DNA of 64,000 bases from assembly GCF_964340395.1 (NCBI RefSeq), contig NC_135553.1, positions 3,413,501-3,477,500 on the forward strand, in the 5' to 3' direction. Position numbers and translations under genes: made by a program. Positions 1 to 12,997 of the stretch are shown in pieces; the first letter of the stretch is position 1; each line of letters opens with the position of its first letter. A model generated the notes under the pieces. It did not search any database and was not told the origin of the DNA. It worked only from the letters and a program-made list of their open reading frames with translations. Origin of the DNA: Glandiceps talaboti. Taxonomy: Eukaryota; Hemichordata; Enteropneusta; Spengelidae.

Positions 1-929
1 TATTAGATTGGATCATAGGATGAGAAGCCTGATGAGACAGGTGGCTAGTATGATATGGTAACTTGGTTTCATTGCTTTTAATATCAAAATGTGAAATTTG
101 TCAAAACAGTCATAATTTGATTGGATTTTGACTGATTTTGACTGATGGTAATTGTGTTGATTTGATGTCTCGAATATATTGCTTTGTTTCGTTTTACAGT
201 CAGTGTAAATCTACCTGTTACAGTAAATGTTATGAGTTGTTCGTCAAAAAAAAACGCCTCGTTATGTCGAAAATGTGCAAAAAAAAAATAAATACGACTT
301 GACGTTCTTTGTAGTAACTATTGTTGGTGTGCAATGGTAAGCAGCACTTTATACTGCATGTTCATACAAAGTGAAAATTATAATGCACAGTTGTTTTTGA
401 TGTTTTGATTGTTTTTTTCAAAACAAAGCTATGTATAGTTTTAAGGCCGGTAAAGTGGTTGTTCTGGAGCCAAAAATAGAAGTGTAACCTTGGTGTCATA
501 TTTCTGCCTCTACTTAGTACTTGGCTACTGTCCAGTGTTCGCATCATTGTGATAATCATAAAACCAGTCTATTTATGGCACCATCTGAGACATACCACCT
601 AGAGCTTTATTGCTTCAGCAGAACACCATACTCTGGCATGTGAGAATTAACCATTTCTTTGTCACTGCTGCAGTGTGCTCATTGTGAACTACATTATACA
701 GTGTGTATTATGTGCAACCTTAATGGGTCAAGTGTAGAACAGCAGCCATTTGTTGTTATTGATCAAAATGAACTTTACATTATGTTAAGGGGTCTAAACC
801 ATATTCCTATGGCAACCTTACCCAACCGTAACTCCCTAGCTTGAATACAAATACAGATGTTTTGTACAATGAAGTCCTCTGTCCTACATTTATGGCCACA
901 TGAAATCATAGACACAGATTGTGTTCTCC

Positions 930-1000
930 CTAGTCTCGCTTACCCAGACTCTCACCACTGGGGGCTCTTCTAAGACAAGAGTCTGGGGAAAACATGTTTC
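930..1000 (+). mobile_element. Truncated copy of the GTCT..CCCAGACT inverted-repeat element
   Basis: The segment starts TA-GTCTCGCTTACCCAGACT and continues with the same CTCACCACTGGGGGCTCT stretch seen at the left end of the complete element at 55662-56021. Only the left end is recognisable; it runs into a poly-C tract. It is the second member of this family in the window. Confidence 0.55.
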
Positions 1001-1002
1001 AA

Positions 1003-1031
1003 ATACCCCCCCCCCCCCCCCCCCCCCCCCC
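1003..1031. repeat. Poly-C tract
   Basis: A run of about 29 cytosines, directly after the truncated element. Length is likely unreliable in the assembly. Confidence 0.9.
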
Positions 1032-1599
1032 TAAGTCGCACAGTACATTTCTCCCAGGTCATAAAAAATGGGCTTTAATATGCTGATGGCACGATTAATA
1101 TATGTCTTATGCATATGACCAACAATGGTGTATATACCTAGAGGAACACCATTTGTGATCAGTGGGACACAGCTATCATTGTCATCGTAGATGAGGAAGG
1201 GCAGCAAAATTCAAAATCAAAATGTCAGTTAGAATTGCAAATAGAGTGGTAGCACTAGTCCTTTGAGTCGATCTACGTGTAAGCCATCTGTATTGAGGCA
1301 TTTATAACCATGTGATCTGCAAGTGCAAACACCCATGTTGGGGACTGCGTAATAATATAGTAATATACAACACATCAGAATGAGATATTTGACTATTCTC
1401 TGTTAACAGTGATTAAAACACAGCCATCCTGCCTGTTGCTGGATATTACAACCCCATGCTGTTTGCTCTTGCTTTTACCCTACCATGCCTGGCATTTTGC
1501 TAGTGTTCATATATTCAAACCTAAAATTAGATAAAAATATGTCCTCTTCATATTATCATTTAGATGTAAACTGCATAAATGGGGCCATATACAATACAA

Positions 1600-1770
1600 T
1601 GGATAACACTCTCTATGTGCTACACTCATTTATAGCATTCATATCAAGTGTAATTTAGTATACTGTTTCAATTGGTTTATTTACAAGCCTAGCATGTGGC
1701 CTTTTTAATGTGGACAATTAGCAAATGAAACAGTATACTTGTACACTTGATATGGATGCTTTAAACAGTT
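1600..1770. mobile_element. Inverted-repeat element, copy 1
   Basis: The arm at about 1636-1677 (AGCATTCATATCAAGTGT, then AGTATACTGTTTCA) is repeated in inverted orientation at about 1724-1765 (TGAAACAGTATACT, then ACACTTGATATGGATGCT), so the strand can fold into a hairpin. A diverged antisense copy of the same sequence is at 62313-62470. There is no coding capacity, so it is probably a non-autonomous transposon. Confidence 0.6.
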
Positions 1771-3119
1771 GTGGTACATACAGAAAATGTCTTACTTTGG
1801 TGTTATGGGTTGTACATCAAAATGAGACATTTGACTGTTCACTCTGTGTTATGGAGTAAAATGTAACCTTCCTGCTTGTTGGATATTACAACCCCCAATT
1901 ATGAGTGTTAGTGCATTTGGATCAAGATGTTATCTGCCTTCTTCATATCAGGTGGATTTCTATCCAATCCTCTGGTGTAAAAGCCCATGATATTGGGGCA
2001 GTAATATACATGCAGTATATAAGTGTGAGACATTTCACTGTTTTCTCTAGACACTGTGATGGAGTAAAATGTAACCTTCCTGCCTGTTGAAGGAATGGAC
2101 TTTCCTATCCAAAGTGATGGCAATTTGTCTTCAAAATGCCAAAGGATCTGAAAATAATAGGTCGATTCAGATTTTTATATTATCAGAATTTTTTTTAAAT
2201 AATGACAGTGAAATACATATATTTGGAGATGAAAAAGGGTAAATTTCATAATTTTGGATGGTTATGGAATTAAGAATTTATTAATAAGTGTCATTCAGAA
2301 GATGCATTATTCATTTTTTGTGTGAAAAAATCCAAACCTCACAAACCAGATATTATTTAGATGATTTCAGAATTATTAGCATATTGTGTTATTTTATAAA
2401 TGTATCATTGGAGCCACAACATTCTTTTTTGTCTAGAGTCTGAACCAACTCTTTTACAGTTCTTCCCAACACCTGCTTTTCACACCTACATTTCACCCAA
2501 ATTCAAACTTGGTCGTTAATTTAGGTAAGCACTGCCACATCTATTTGTCCACGCCTATCTAAGCAAGAGCTCCTGTATAGTATTTCCTGTGGGATTGACA
2601 ACTGATTAGAGAATGTCTGTGTTTGTACTTACAGACTAGACATATTAAAACTAAACATATGGTTGTCCTTATGACAATTCATAGTATTATGGTTTGTTTG
2701 AGCAAAGTCTGATGAAGCTGAAAAAAAGCCTTCATGCCGGAAAACTGTTTCCAACCAGATAAGACATCACTTCATAGCTTTCTGTGGAGGTTTTATGTGC
2801 CGGTATAGTAACCTTTTGACTCTTAGCACTGTACCAGCTGTACTGTCTGCATGACTATGTCAAAGGTCATTTTTACCTGGTATGGCAGTAAAGATATGAC
2901 CCCGTCAACCCCTTCTATTGAAAGTACATATGTGTCGGTTACAGACGATCTATTCTCATTTTCAAATAATTCAAGTTATCTGAATGTAAAAGTTTGTGAA
3001 ATCGGATTACAATGAGAATAAGTCCTGTTCTTCATTGTTGGTGGTGGAGTTGGGGGTTATGAACGATTACTTGATCGCAATAATGTCATGATTTGTGTGT
3101 TGTTGAAGCTGGAGTTTCC

Positions 3120-3159
3120 ATGAATGGTGACTGCAATTGGCGCATTGTGTATAGAAAGG
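3120..3159 (+). CDS. Tentative first coding exon of the ATF7IP homologue
   Basis: An ATG opens a 13-codon frame, MNGDCNWRIVYRK plus one base, that ends at a good donor (G then GTAAGT at 3160). The leftover base has exactly the phase needed to join the exon at 6312 and would form a glycine codon. An in-frame TAA lies upstream of the ATG. Against it: the ATG context is weak, the exon is only 40 nt, and a compatible phase occurs by chance one time in three. Transcript data would decide. Confidence 0.2.
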
Positions 3160-3636
3160 GTAAGTGGTTTGTGCTTCCGACTTTTACAGCCCAACTCATT
3201 TGAGGACTATGTTATGTTATAAATGAATGTGTAGACATGTTGCAGTATAATCTGCAATATGAATTGAATATATATATATAGAAAACAATGCCTTTAAATT
3301 GTAAGTTTTATATTCATACAAAACTCTAAATTCTGGTAAAGATTTGAAAGGCTTTTTGTATGCACTGCCCCTAAATCATCAACCGGTCTGTTGATCAAAC
3401 GTTTGCCAGCATGTGACTCAACCATGGGCAGTTTTCCATACATGGATTGGAATGTAATGTGCAAGAAAAGGAGGTTTTAACTTAATTATATTCAGATTTA
3501 TGTCTTTATGCATCTCTGTACCATTGTGTATCAAATTGTTGTGCGTGAGCTTGGCCCATGCACAAAGTGAAGAGTGAATTTAGAAGCCTGTGTCTTCAGT
3601 TATATGGTGTTCAAGTCTTTCTTGTCTGTAAAGTAA

Positions 3637-3638
<2 letters not shown>

Positions 3639-3679
<41 letters not shown>

Positions 3680-3688
3680 GGGGGGGGG
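3639..3688. repeat. Poly-T followed by poly-G
   Basis: About 40 thymines run directly into about 9 guanines. It is a simple repeat; the 104-residue open frame across it is an artefact of the runs. Confidence 0.9.
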
Positions 3689-5364
3689 TTCTTTTATTCC
3701 CCCAAAGGGGAGGGGCACTGTTACAATGGTATCTGCCATCCATAATGCACCATTTCATAGACATGTTATATCAAATATTTTGCAAACTTGGCACAAGGGT
3801 GAAACATCATATGGAACATGTGTACTTCGCTTTGTTTTGCAACATGCAAATTTGATCAGATGGCGGCCATAGTTGTAGTTAAAAATCAATACTTACAGCC
3901 AAACCCAAAAACTGTAGTACATAAAACTCAATTCAAGTGTCTACCCTGATAATGATATTATATGGTGCAAGCTTTCTGTTTAAGATCATATTCTTGACTT
4001 TCAAGGTCAGTTATCAAAATCAAGCCAGTTCTTGCCTATCACAGACATTTTGTAGTATTTATTTGTTGAAAATTTCTTTCAAATCATGTTTATAGGTCGT
4101 ATTGTAGAGAGAAATTATATGCAAGGATTACATTTTGGTGTTCATGTCACTTTTCATTGAATGGCAGACATATTTGTAGTAAAAAATGCCAGACGATACA
4201 GCGAGCTAGCTATATGTATGTTTGTACAAGAGACATTTGGACTTTGGTATTTCATCCAATTGATGTAAGATAGGATAATGGCAGCTGGAAACTCTGTAAC
4301 ATCACCTGGTAATGTTTGTTTGTTTACCAAGAACACAAGTGTTTGCAGGTGGTGGATTTTTCTCCCTAGTGAATATAATTTATGATTGGATGTGTGCCAG
4401 GTATCATCTACATGTACATTCCACTTAGTGATAAAAATCAATACTGTAAAAAAAATAATGGATACAGCGTAGAAATGCTAAGTTAGCATCGTCTTTTTAA
4501 TTGCTTCTGTAACTTCTTTGATTTAGGATGTCTTTTGTTAGTAATTTATCACCACAAATGTACATTTGTATGTCAAGTCATTTTGTGGAGTAAAAATTAA
4601 AAACTTTTCATCCATCATGTGTTTCCCTGCCCAACTTTACTGTGGGGTTATGCAGGTCATTGCAAAATGACATTGGCCAAGTTACAGCTTATTCTTGCAA
4701 TAACATTACAATGTCATAAAACCAACAAGGAGGTTTCATTTAACTGGAGCATATGACATTAAACTTTCGTATAAACCTTATTTTGTTATTTTGTTAACTA
4801 TTATTACTCTAGTTTATATATCTACTAGTTTGTTTTAACACCAAACACTTATTGCAGAAAGTCCAATGAAGAAATGTAGTTTTCTTGAAGGATGCAATAA
4901 ATGATTCTATTGTATTCTATCATAGCCTGGAAAAAAGAATGTTCCCTATTGTAGACATTTTTGGAGGATAACTACTGATAGCTTTGAATATATTCTTTCT
5001 GGAACATCACCACTCAGTGATATCAAACTAGGAATAAAAATGTTGTGTTCTTACTGTACATGCCTGTACTACCCATTTCAAAATGTTGCGATGCATTGCT
5101 AATTTTGTTGATTTTGATAGGATTTGGGTATTTCTGAACATTTCTTGGGTCTTGAAGGCTCCGTAATAAATTTCTGAGTTAGAAAATGTCCCAATTTTTT
5201 GGCAGGTAGGGCGTAATTTAGCAGAGAAATCCACAAGGCAGACCTGTGTATTTTCGATTGCCTAGCAGGACTTGCAGTGTTTGTTTTCGGTTAAACGACA
5301 GAACAGAAGAAATCAAAAACAGAAGGAAAAAACCTTCTTAATCAAACAAATGCTACAATTATTG

Positions 5365-5728
5365 CAGCTACAACTGCTGACATCAGACCATGGATGACAA
5401 GAACCTGTTACAAGAAGGGAAAGTAAATGACTAAATTGTATTAATAACACTTGGCACAACATGTTGGAAGTAAAAACAGTTTTATGGCCAATTTACATAA
5501 TGTATACTGGTAGTTTACATTCATAGACAAATTTCTAGTTCCCCAGGCATTTCATATATACATAAAGAGGCCATAAAACTGACTGTACTTATCAAACCAT
5601 GGTGTGTAATAGAAGTCGCTGCTGTTCCAGCATGCTGAGCCATGTGTTATTAATCCAGTTCATTTGTTTACTTTCCCTGTTTGTAGCAGGTTCTGTTTGT
5701 CAGGTCTGATGTCGACATTTGTACTGCT
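5365..5728. mobile_element. Long fold-back element
   Basis: The left arm (about 5365-5510) carries GACATCAGACC, GAACCTGTTACAA, GGGAAAGTAAA, TTAATAACAC and CAGTTTTATGGCC in this order. The right arm (about 5571-5728) carries the same blocks inverted and in reverse order. The whole segment can form a hairpin of roughly 150 bp arms around a loop near 5540. No open frame is present. It is most likely a non-autonomous DNA transposon of the fold-back type. Confidence 0.65.
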
Positions 5729-6311
5729 AGCATAGTTGCATATCCAAAACAGTTATATTTGAGTTTCATTTAATACCTAAACATAACATCTTAACTGGTT
5801 GAAAAGCTATAGGTTTGGTGATACATATCCTTGGTACAGTTTTGTACTAATGAATATTTTCGGTCAGTAAGGATATGTCCTGTGCTTTTGGAGTCTGTGT
5901 TGTGTGTTGAATTCAAACGCTACCGTAAGGTTACTGAGACACTTATAGCCAAGGCAGCGTATAATCAGCAGCGAGACATCACCACAACAGTGACAATACC
6001 AGTGAAATTCTGTGATCTTCCACTATTCCAGGAAATATGAGACATTTTATAATCTTTTAACATGGTGTACTTTAAACATAGCCCAGCTATTGTGAAAAGT
6101 AATGCTAAATGGTATTTTATCATTTTTTGTAGTCTAGATGCCAACATGGAGTGGAGGTGTATTAAAATTGTAACGATGCCTACCATATACGAACTAGACT
6201 ACATTTTATGTGACTTGTTCTAATCTTTAAACACTAGTATGTTTAGGTCATCTTAATTGTCAATAGAGGCATTTTACTTATACCGTATTTGTTGCTTTTT
6301 AATCATTACAG

Positions 6312-6549
6312 GTAGTAAGCTCAAACTGTCCAGTTCTCTTTATCTCACCAAGAAGTCTTCAAGTTCGCCCAAGTCAAAGAAAGCAGGGAAAAGTAAACCT
6401 GCCAAGCAGACCACTCGTAGAGCTAGCAAAAAGAAGAAAACTAGTACTGCTCCAATCATCGAAGAAAAAATAGAAGCGAAACCTGTCTCTGTCTCTATCA
6501 AACCTATCTCTTTGACTAAAAACTGGCAGACTCTTCTTCATAACAAAAT
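6312..6549 (+). CDS. ATF7IP: ATF7IP exon A: Lys/Ser-rich N-terminus
   Basis: The acceptor ATTACAG ends at 6311 and the donor GTGAGT starts at 6550. The exon enters with two bases of a split codon and leaves with two. It encodes a highly basic segment (SKKAGKSKPAKQ, RRASKKKK) that could serve as a nuclear localisation signal. There is no ATG inside, so an upstream exon is required. Confidence 0.8.
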
Positions 6550-6586
6550 GTGAGTGTACTTTTGAAAGTTACTGTTAATGTGTTTG

Positions 6587-6619
<33 letters not shown>

Positions 6620-6644
6620 GTGTCTCAGTCTGTATGTCTGTCTT

Positions 6645-6707
<63 letters not shown>

Positions 6708-9700
6708 GTATTTGTTGTCTAACTGCTATACTTTGAAAAAGTATGATAAAGCCCCATGACACATGAGTGCAAGTATGGCATACTCAAGAGTATTTGCATG
6801 AGTGCTTGCAGTGTTCTCTCTGCACCCATACTTTCACAAGCGTAGTGAATGAAAGTGCAGCAGAAATATAACATCATATACCCCTGAGTACCCAGAGTGG
6901 AACTCATGCAGCATGGGGTTCTGAGTACCACACTGGAACTCGCACAGCATGGGGTTCTGAGTACCCACACTGGAACTCACACAGCATGGGGTTCTGAGTA
7001 CCCACTCCGGAACTCACACAGCATGGGGTTCTGAGTACCCACACCGGAACTCACGCAGCATGGGGTTGTGAGTACCCACACTGGAACTCACGCAGCATGG
7101 GGTTCTAAGTACCCACACTGAAACTCACACAGCATGGGGTTCTGAGTACCCACACTGGAACTCATGCAGCATGGGGTTCTGAGTACCCACACTGGCACTC
7201 ACGCAGCATGGGGTTTTAAGTACCCACAGTGGAACTCACACAGCATGGGGTTCTGAGTACCCACACTGGAACTCACACAGTATGGAGTTCTGAGTACCCA
7301 CACTGGTACTCACACAGCATGGGGTTCTGAGTACCCACACTGGAACTCACACAGTATGGAGTTCTGAGTACCCACACTGGTACTCACACAGCATGGGGTT
7401 CTGAGTACCCACACTGGAACTCACACAGCATGGGGTTCTGATAATTACATATGTTTATCTAAAATGACAAATTTCCATAAACATCATAAAAAAAACATAC
7501 GATTTTGTGTGTAGCAAACAATCACATCCTCATTTGCATGTCATTTGCATGCAGATATGCAGTGAAAAATACTACTAGTATGCGTGTGCACCTATGCAAG
7601 TAATCTATAGTACATACTGTAATAATACCATGTTGAACTACAAGTGAATGAAATAATGAATAGTTTCAAGGTATGCAAGCCAAACAAAATTCCATAGCTT
7701 AGAATCGTTTCAAGGTGATTAATTACATTGCTTTTGTCCACTATGAATGAGACAACATGAGAACTAGGATTTTGTGTCTCTGAAAATAAAACTGGTGTAT
7801 TGTTTAAGAGTATGCTGCCTGGAGAATTATGTGTATACTTGGCTAGAACTAGAGTGTACAGGCAATCAATAACACTGCATTGTATAGCTATAGAAAATGT
7901 TTAATAGATGGTTTTGTGACCCCAATTGTGTGAATGCGTATGGCAGATGACATATGGTGTATGTGGCAGGGTAATATAATATCCATGTATTTTTACTCAA
8001 CTATTCCAGCGTAGTTGAAGGATTCTGACAGTCTTCCCAGGGCTTGAAATTAACTTTTTTCTTTGGCAGTCCTCGTGGTAGCCCAAGAATTGCGACCTGT
8101 AGTCCCATATTCCTGAGCTGAAAACAGATTTCCTCTATTGAAAATTTGTGTGTTATTAAAATACTTTCATGTCCATAAATCTTCCATCCTCATCACCTAC
8201 TCAGGGTAGTCTGAGTGGGCTATCATCAGCAAATTATGGTAGCCCCATGACAAGAATTGGTAGTCTGTGGACATGGGACTACTGTTACTTTTGAGCCCTG
8301 AATATATATTTTTACTCAACTATTCGAGCATAGTTGAAGGATTCTGACAGTCTTCCCTAATATATGTCACATGATATATATTGTAAGTTGTTTGTAGATG
8401 ATGTGTGTGTTATATGTAGGTAGAATGTGTTTTTTGTTGAGTCTGATCTAGTGTGGCCTATGTAGCTTATCATATTACTCTGGTAGTTGAACCAAGACAC
8501 AAACTAAAACTATTGTCACAACATGTTGATACAATAGTGATATGCTATTGAATGGAGTTGGTTTATTATTATAGTCTGGCTAGGGAGGAGGGAGGCCTCT
8601 CTGAAAACTAGTTTATTTAGAGTTCCATGAACTTGCAGTGCTGGTTTGGGACTTTCAATGTTTACACTATATTGATCATAGTGTGATTAGAATCCACAAC
8701 AGAGGAACAACTATCACCCACTTGTATATTAGTGAAGAACAATAGATTTATTTTACATCTATCTTAGGCTATGTTACCAGTGTAAAAATCAGAGTCACTT
8801 GTGAGCTAATATTCTATTCAAGGATAGTCATGATGCATAATAATGATGTTATTAGGTATTTATGAATATTCAAAAAATATTAAAAAACGATAAAGTTGGG
8901 AAACACCAGGTAGATCAACTTTATTGTTTTGAAGTGCAAACACCAGTGACAGTATTAAAAAAAATATATATATTTTGTGAATACCTAATAACAGTTACAC
9001 CATTATTTTGTGTGATGTCTATCCTTGAATAGAATATTAGCTCAGAAGTGACTAGGGTATAAATGTGTGAATTATGCAAAGTATGCATCATATTGTGTGG
9101 CTGATGTACACATGAAAGTAGAATGTCTTACCAAACCATGAAAAAAAACACCGGAGTGAGTTTGCTTGCATGTGGTAACTGAGAATGAGGTAAGATTCAT
9201 GCAAAGACATGGAATGTAATAAGTGTCAGGTAACTTATAAAAGTATAAACACTACAGGAACCATGACATTGTTTAGTGATAGTATACTGCACATACTGAG
9301 TACTGCTGTGACTGTTACATTATAACTTCCACAGACTGAAACAAACTGATAAAAAGTACATTGTGTGCACTACATTGTGTGCACCAACATCAAAGGCAGT
9401 TGCTGTTATTTTAATGTGGTATGTATGATAATAGACAACGGCAAAATGTGTGTTGTTGTGTGACTAATGTAGTAGTATAGCATATGGTAAATTGGTGGTA
9501 TTTATAAGATATGACTACTGCATGTATGTGTCATATTGGCTAATGTACCTGAAAGGTATGATTAAAATGACATGGTGTGGTGGTATGGTACACACTGAAC
9601 TGCGTTCATTTTTTTCTGCCTCTGCTTTCATTGCATGCTTTTGTGCTGCTTTTGAAATGTACCTTGCCACATGTAAATGTGTATGGTTCTACCTGTGAGT

Positions 9701-12700
9701 TGGTACTTTCATGTTTTTTGTGATTTTTTTTTGCAAGCATCGTCTCTGTGACACTGTCATTTTTCTGTGTTTTTGTTTTAGTACTATTGAGTTGAAAAAG
9801 GTTCCTGGTAAAGAAGACCGTTTCAAAGTAAAAGATAACTCAACCGCTGAAGGTTAGCTTTGCCTATTATTACGGCATGCTTCCTGTTCCCAGTTCCTTT
9901 GTACTTTTGAGTGTATGTTGAAGGAAAGAATTTTTGTGAAGCCAATCTATTAAATGAGACAGTAAAACACTTAGTCCATCATCCATGCCATTTGGCCTTG
10001 TTGCAAAGAAAAATCACTGCTTTTAATAGAAAAGTTGAGCTGAGCTTATAAGCGTGCACTTTAATTTAGTAGAGTAAATGTCTGGATTTAGTAATGCATA
10101 GCTGCTTCATGTACACATAGTAGTGAGTGGAAGCTGTACTTAGTGATCCACTAGTATGTATACATTTACTGCCTTTTTCTTTATTGCACAGAATAAATAT
10201 TGTGCTGCTATGAAGTTGTCTCTCTGTCATAAATAGTTGACTGAGCAACATAGTACATCACATACATGAAAAGAGTTTTAGACGGAACTTAAAAAAAAAA
10301 TTCAACTACTGATAAAACTTGTGTAATTTTTGCCAAATGTCGCTATTTTTCTCTCCTTTTCTTTAGCATGCATGGCTTGAAAGTAATTATGCTGATTAAT
10401 ATGCAGTATACAAACATGTCACATGCTTTTTGCTGGGTGACAACTCAAGAACTATACAATATTCGATTTAGTGTACAAGTACATTTACACAAAGCTATAC
10501 TTTCATACAAATACTCATCCATGCATAACATCAGCATGTGCAGCAAGTTAAAGTGGAATGTGTGGTTGTTGTTGTTGTTGTTGTTGTCATTATATGGCAC
10601 TGCAAATTTAGTTTAAGTATTGATGGGTAGTTATTTGTTTTGTTTTTTTGCATTTATTCATCTGTACAGCAAATAGTTCTTCATTTGAATGAATCGGTTC
10701 TTCATTCAAAAACTTGTGACACATTGACTCCTCATAGGAAGAGGGCAAATGATAGTTTAAATCACACGTAGTTGGACAAACCTTCCTAATTTTAGATTAC
10801 CATATAACATAGTTCTAGCAGCAATAAGTTATCAAGAAGTATATTAAGATTTGTAAAAAAATTATCTTGTATTTTTGTGAGACCTCTAATATACTTTATT
10901 CAGTCAGTGATACCACCTCCCCCCCCCCCCATCCCCCATGCTATGATTAAAGAACAATGATAAAGTTTTTAACAAATAAAATGAAATTTCAATTTTGATA
11001 TTTTTGTGTTATTCTAAATATTTAAAAAAATGCTCATTTAAGGACCGAGTACAGTTTTTAAAATTGTCATCACATGATACATTATAATTGTGTCAATTTT
11101 CTCAACAGGCCACTCTGAAATGAGTGCTAAACCCAATGATCACAACACTAGACCAAGAAAACCCCAACTTGCACGAAAGTCCACAACCAAACCTCCAGGT
11201 TTCGAAGCCAAACTTCAACAGCTAAAACGTCAAGCAGCTTCCCCTTCTTCCAGCAGTGCTACAGCTCCCAAACAAAGCAAGAAATCCAGTTTATCTGTGA
11301 TTGGAAAAGGGAAATTACAAGCCAACGCCAAAGACTTGTCTAAACAGAATTCAGCAGAATCTGATAGTTCTACATCAGTTTCTTCTCAGTCTTCTATAAA
11401 AAGAGAAAAGATTGTTAATGGTGACAGTGGCTCAAATAGAAAGTCTGAATCTCAAACAAATGGAAAATCTTGCATTGAAAGCAAAAACAAAGATAGAAAA
11501 TCTGTGCCAGGTGATGATAGTTCAAAGTCTTTCTCAGTAGATAATAATCGTGAGACTAGGTCTTCCAGAAGTCAGAACCGATCTGTTCATCCTGCGATTC
11601 GCAAACTCAGGCAGTCGAAATCACGAAGTCCTTCCCCATCCACTGCCAATCATACAAACTCCCCAACTTCATCCAGAAACAGTTCTCCAAAACGAATCTC
11701 AGCAGATAGTGATAGTGACGGTGACAAATCATTGAATGGTAAAGCTGTAAATGCATCAAATAATTCCATTCGAAAATCTAGTAGGGTTACATCTTCTCCA
11801 TATGGTAGAATTAGGAAAGATAGAGACAATACAGATGAAATAACTAATCACCAAGAGCAGAAGAAACAAGACAAACTGAGTGATGAGAAGAATTCTGAAG
11901 ACAGACCAAGTGAACAAACAGATAGGAAAACTGACAAACAAGAACTTGAAATGGTTCAACTAGAGAGTAAGGAATTAAAAGGACAAAGTACTCCTGATAC
12001 ACTTAAAACTGATCAAACGAACCAATCACCACAGCAACCCTTGTCCAACAAGGTTGAAGGTGAGAACTCAAGAGTCAAGAAAACTGTTTACCTCAATCCT
12101 GTCAAATTGAATTCTTTAGTTTCCAAAGCTTTAGCTTTCACAGCCAAACGAAATGAGGATGTAGGTAAAAAAGACAAACCCAGAGAATCTAGGGCATATC
12201 CTGACGTACCCAATAATGAACCATTGAACCTTACAATGACTGACAAAACACAGAAAAATGTACCTGAACAAGAAAATATGGTGAGTGAACAAACAGGAAG
12301 TTCTAGCGAGACAAGTCAAATGTCTAAAAGTCCTAGTCCCATCAATACAAATGAAGTCGGTGTTGAATCAAATGATGTAGAGAAAAGAAGTGAGGACACA
12401 GTTGATAGTGGTTTTGAAAACAGAGATGAGTCCAATAAATGTGACAAAAGTCACGAAAGAGATCATTGTCAAGGTGATACTATTCAGGAAAATAAGGAAA
12501 GCTGTGTGAACAGTGAAGTGGAAACTGATAATAACTGTGACAGTACTGAAGTGAATAAAGATGAACTTGTGAATGATGATGGCCCTCAAAGTGACCCAGT
12601 AGTAGAGTGTACCCAAACTGATGTAGGGAATGACAAAGAGGAACACATGGAAACAGAGGACCCTAAGGATAAAGAGGGTGTATCCATAGAAACAGAGGAT

Positions 12701-12951
12701 AGCAAGGCAGAAACGGTGGTTGCCATGGAAACAGAAGAAAGCAAAGAGGTCATAGCCATGGAAACCGATGAATGCAAGGAGGATGTAGAAAGTGATGCCA
12801 TGGAGATAAAGGAGACTGTGAGTGATGCAGTAACAGAACCACTAGAAAAACAACCTGAACAGTTATCAAACTGTGATGAAGGTGTAGCTGGTAGTTTTAC
12901 AGGTAAGTTGTGTCTGTATTTGAAATTGTCATTTCAGCTCAATGTGCGTGT

Positions 12952-12997
<46 letters not shown>

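Larger units (their letters stand above)
1..3119. other. Gene-free upstream sequence
   Basis: No exon or recognisable protein was found on either strand; all open frames are short. An AATAAA lies near 287 after A-rich runs and could close a transcript that starts outside the window, but no coding sequence supports this. The stretch 1380-2095 contains three diverged copies of a segment with the shared motif GGATATTACAACCCC or its relatives (near 1440, 1880 and 2090), so it is an old local duplication. A poly-C run lies at 1003-1031. Confidence 0.5.

Noticed and set aside
5392-5425. ATG in strong context (MDDKNLLQEGK) followed by GTAAAT as the first ATF7IP exon
   Set aside because: It lies in one arm of the fold-back element and its donor phase does not fit the exon at 6312.
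6257-6311. Extension of the first visible ATF7IP exon upstream to 6257
   Set aside because: The apparent start is TTG, and a polypyrimidine tract with ACAG precedes 6312; it reads through intron sequence.
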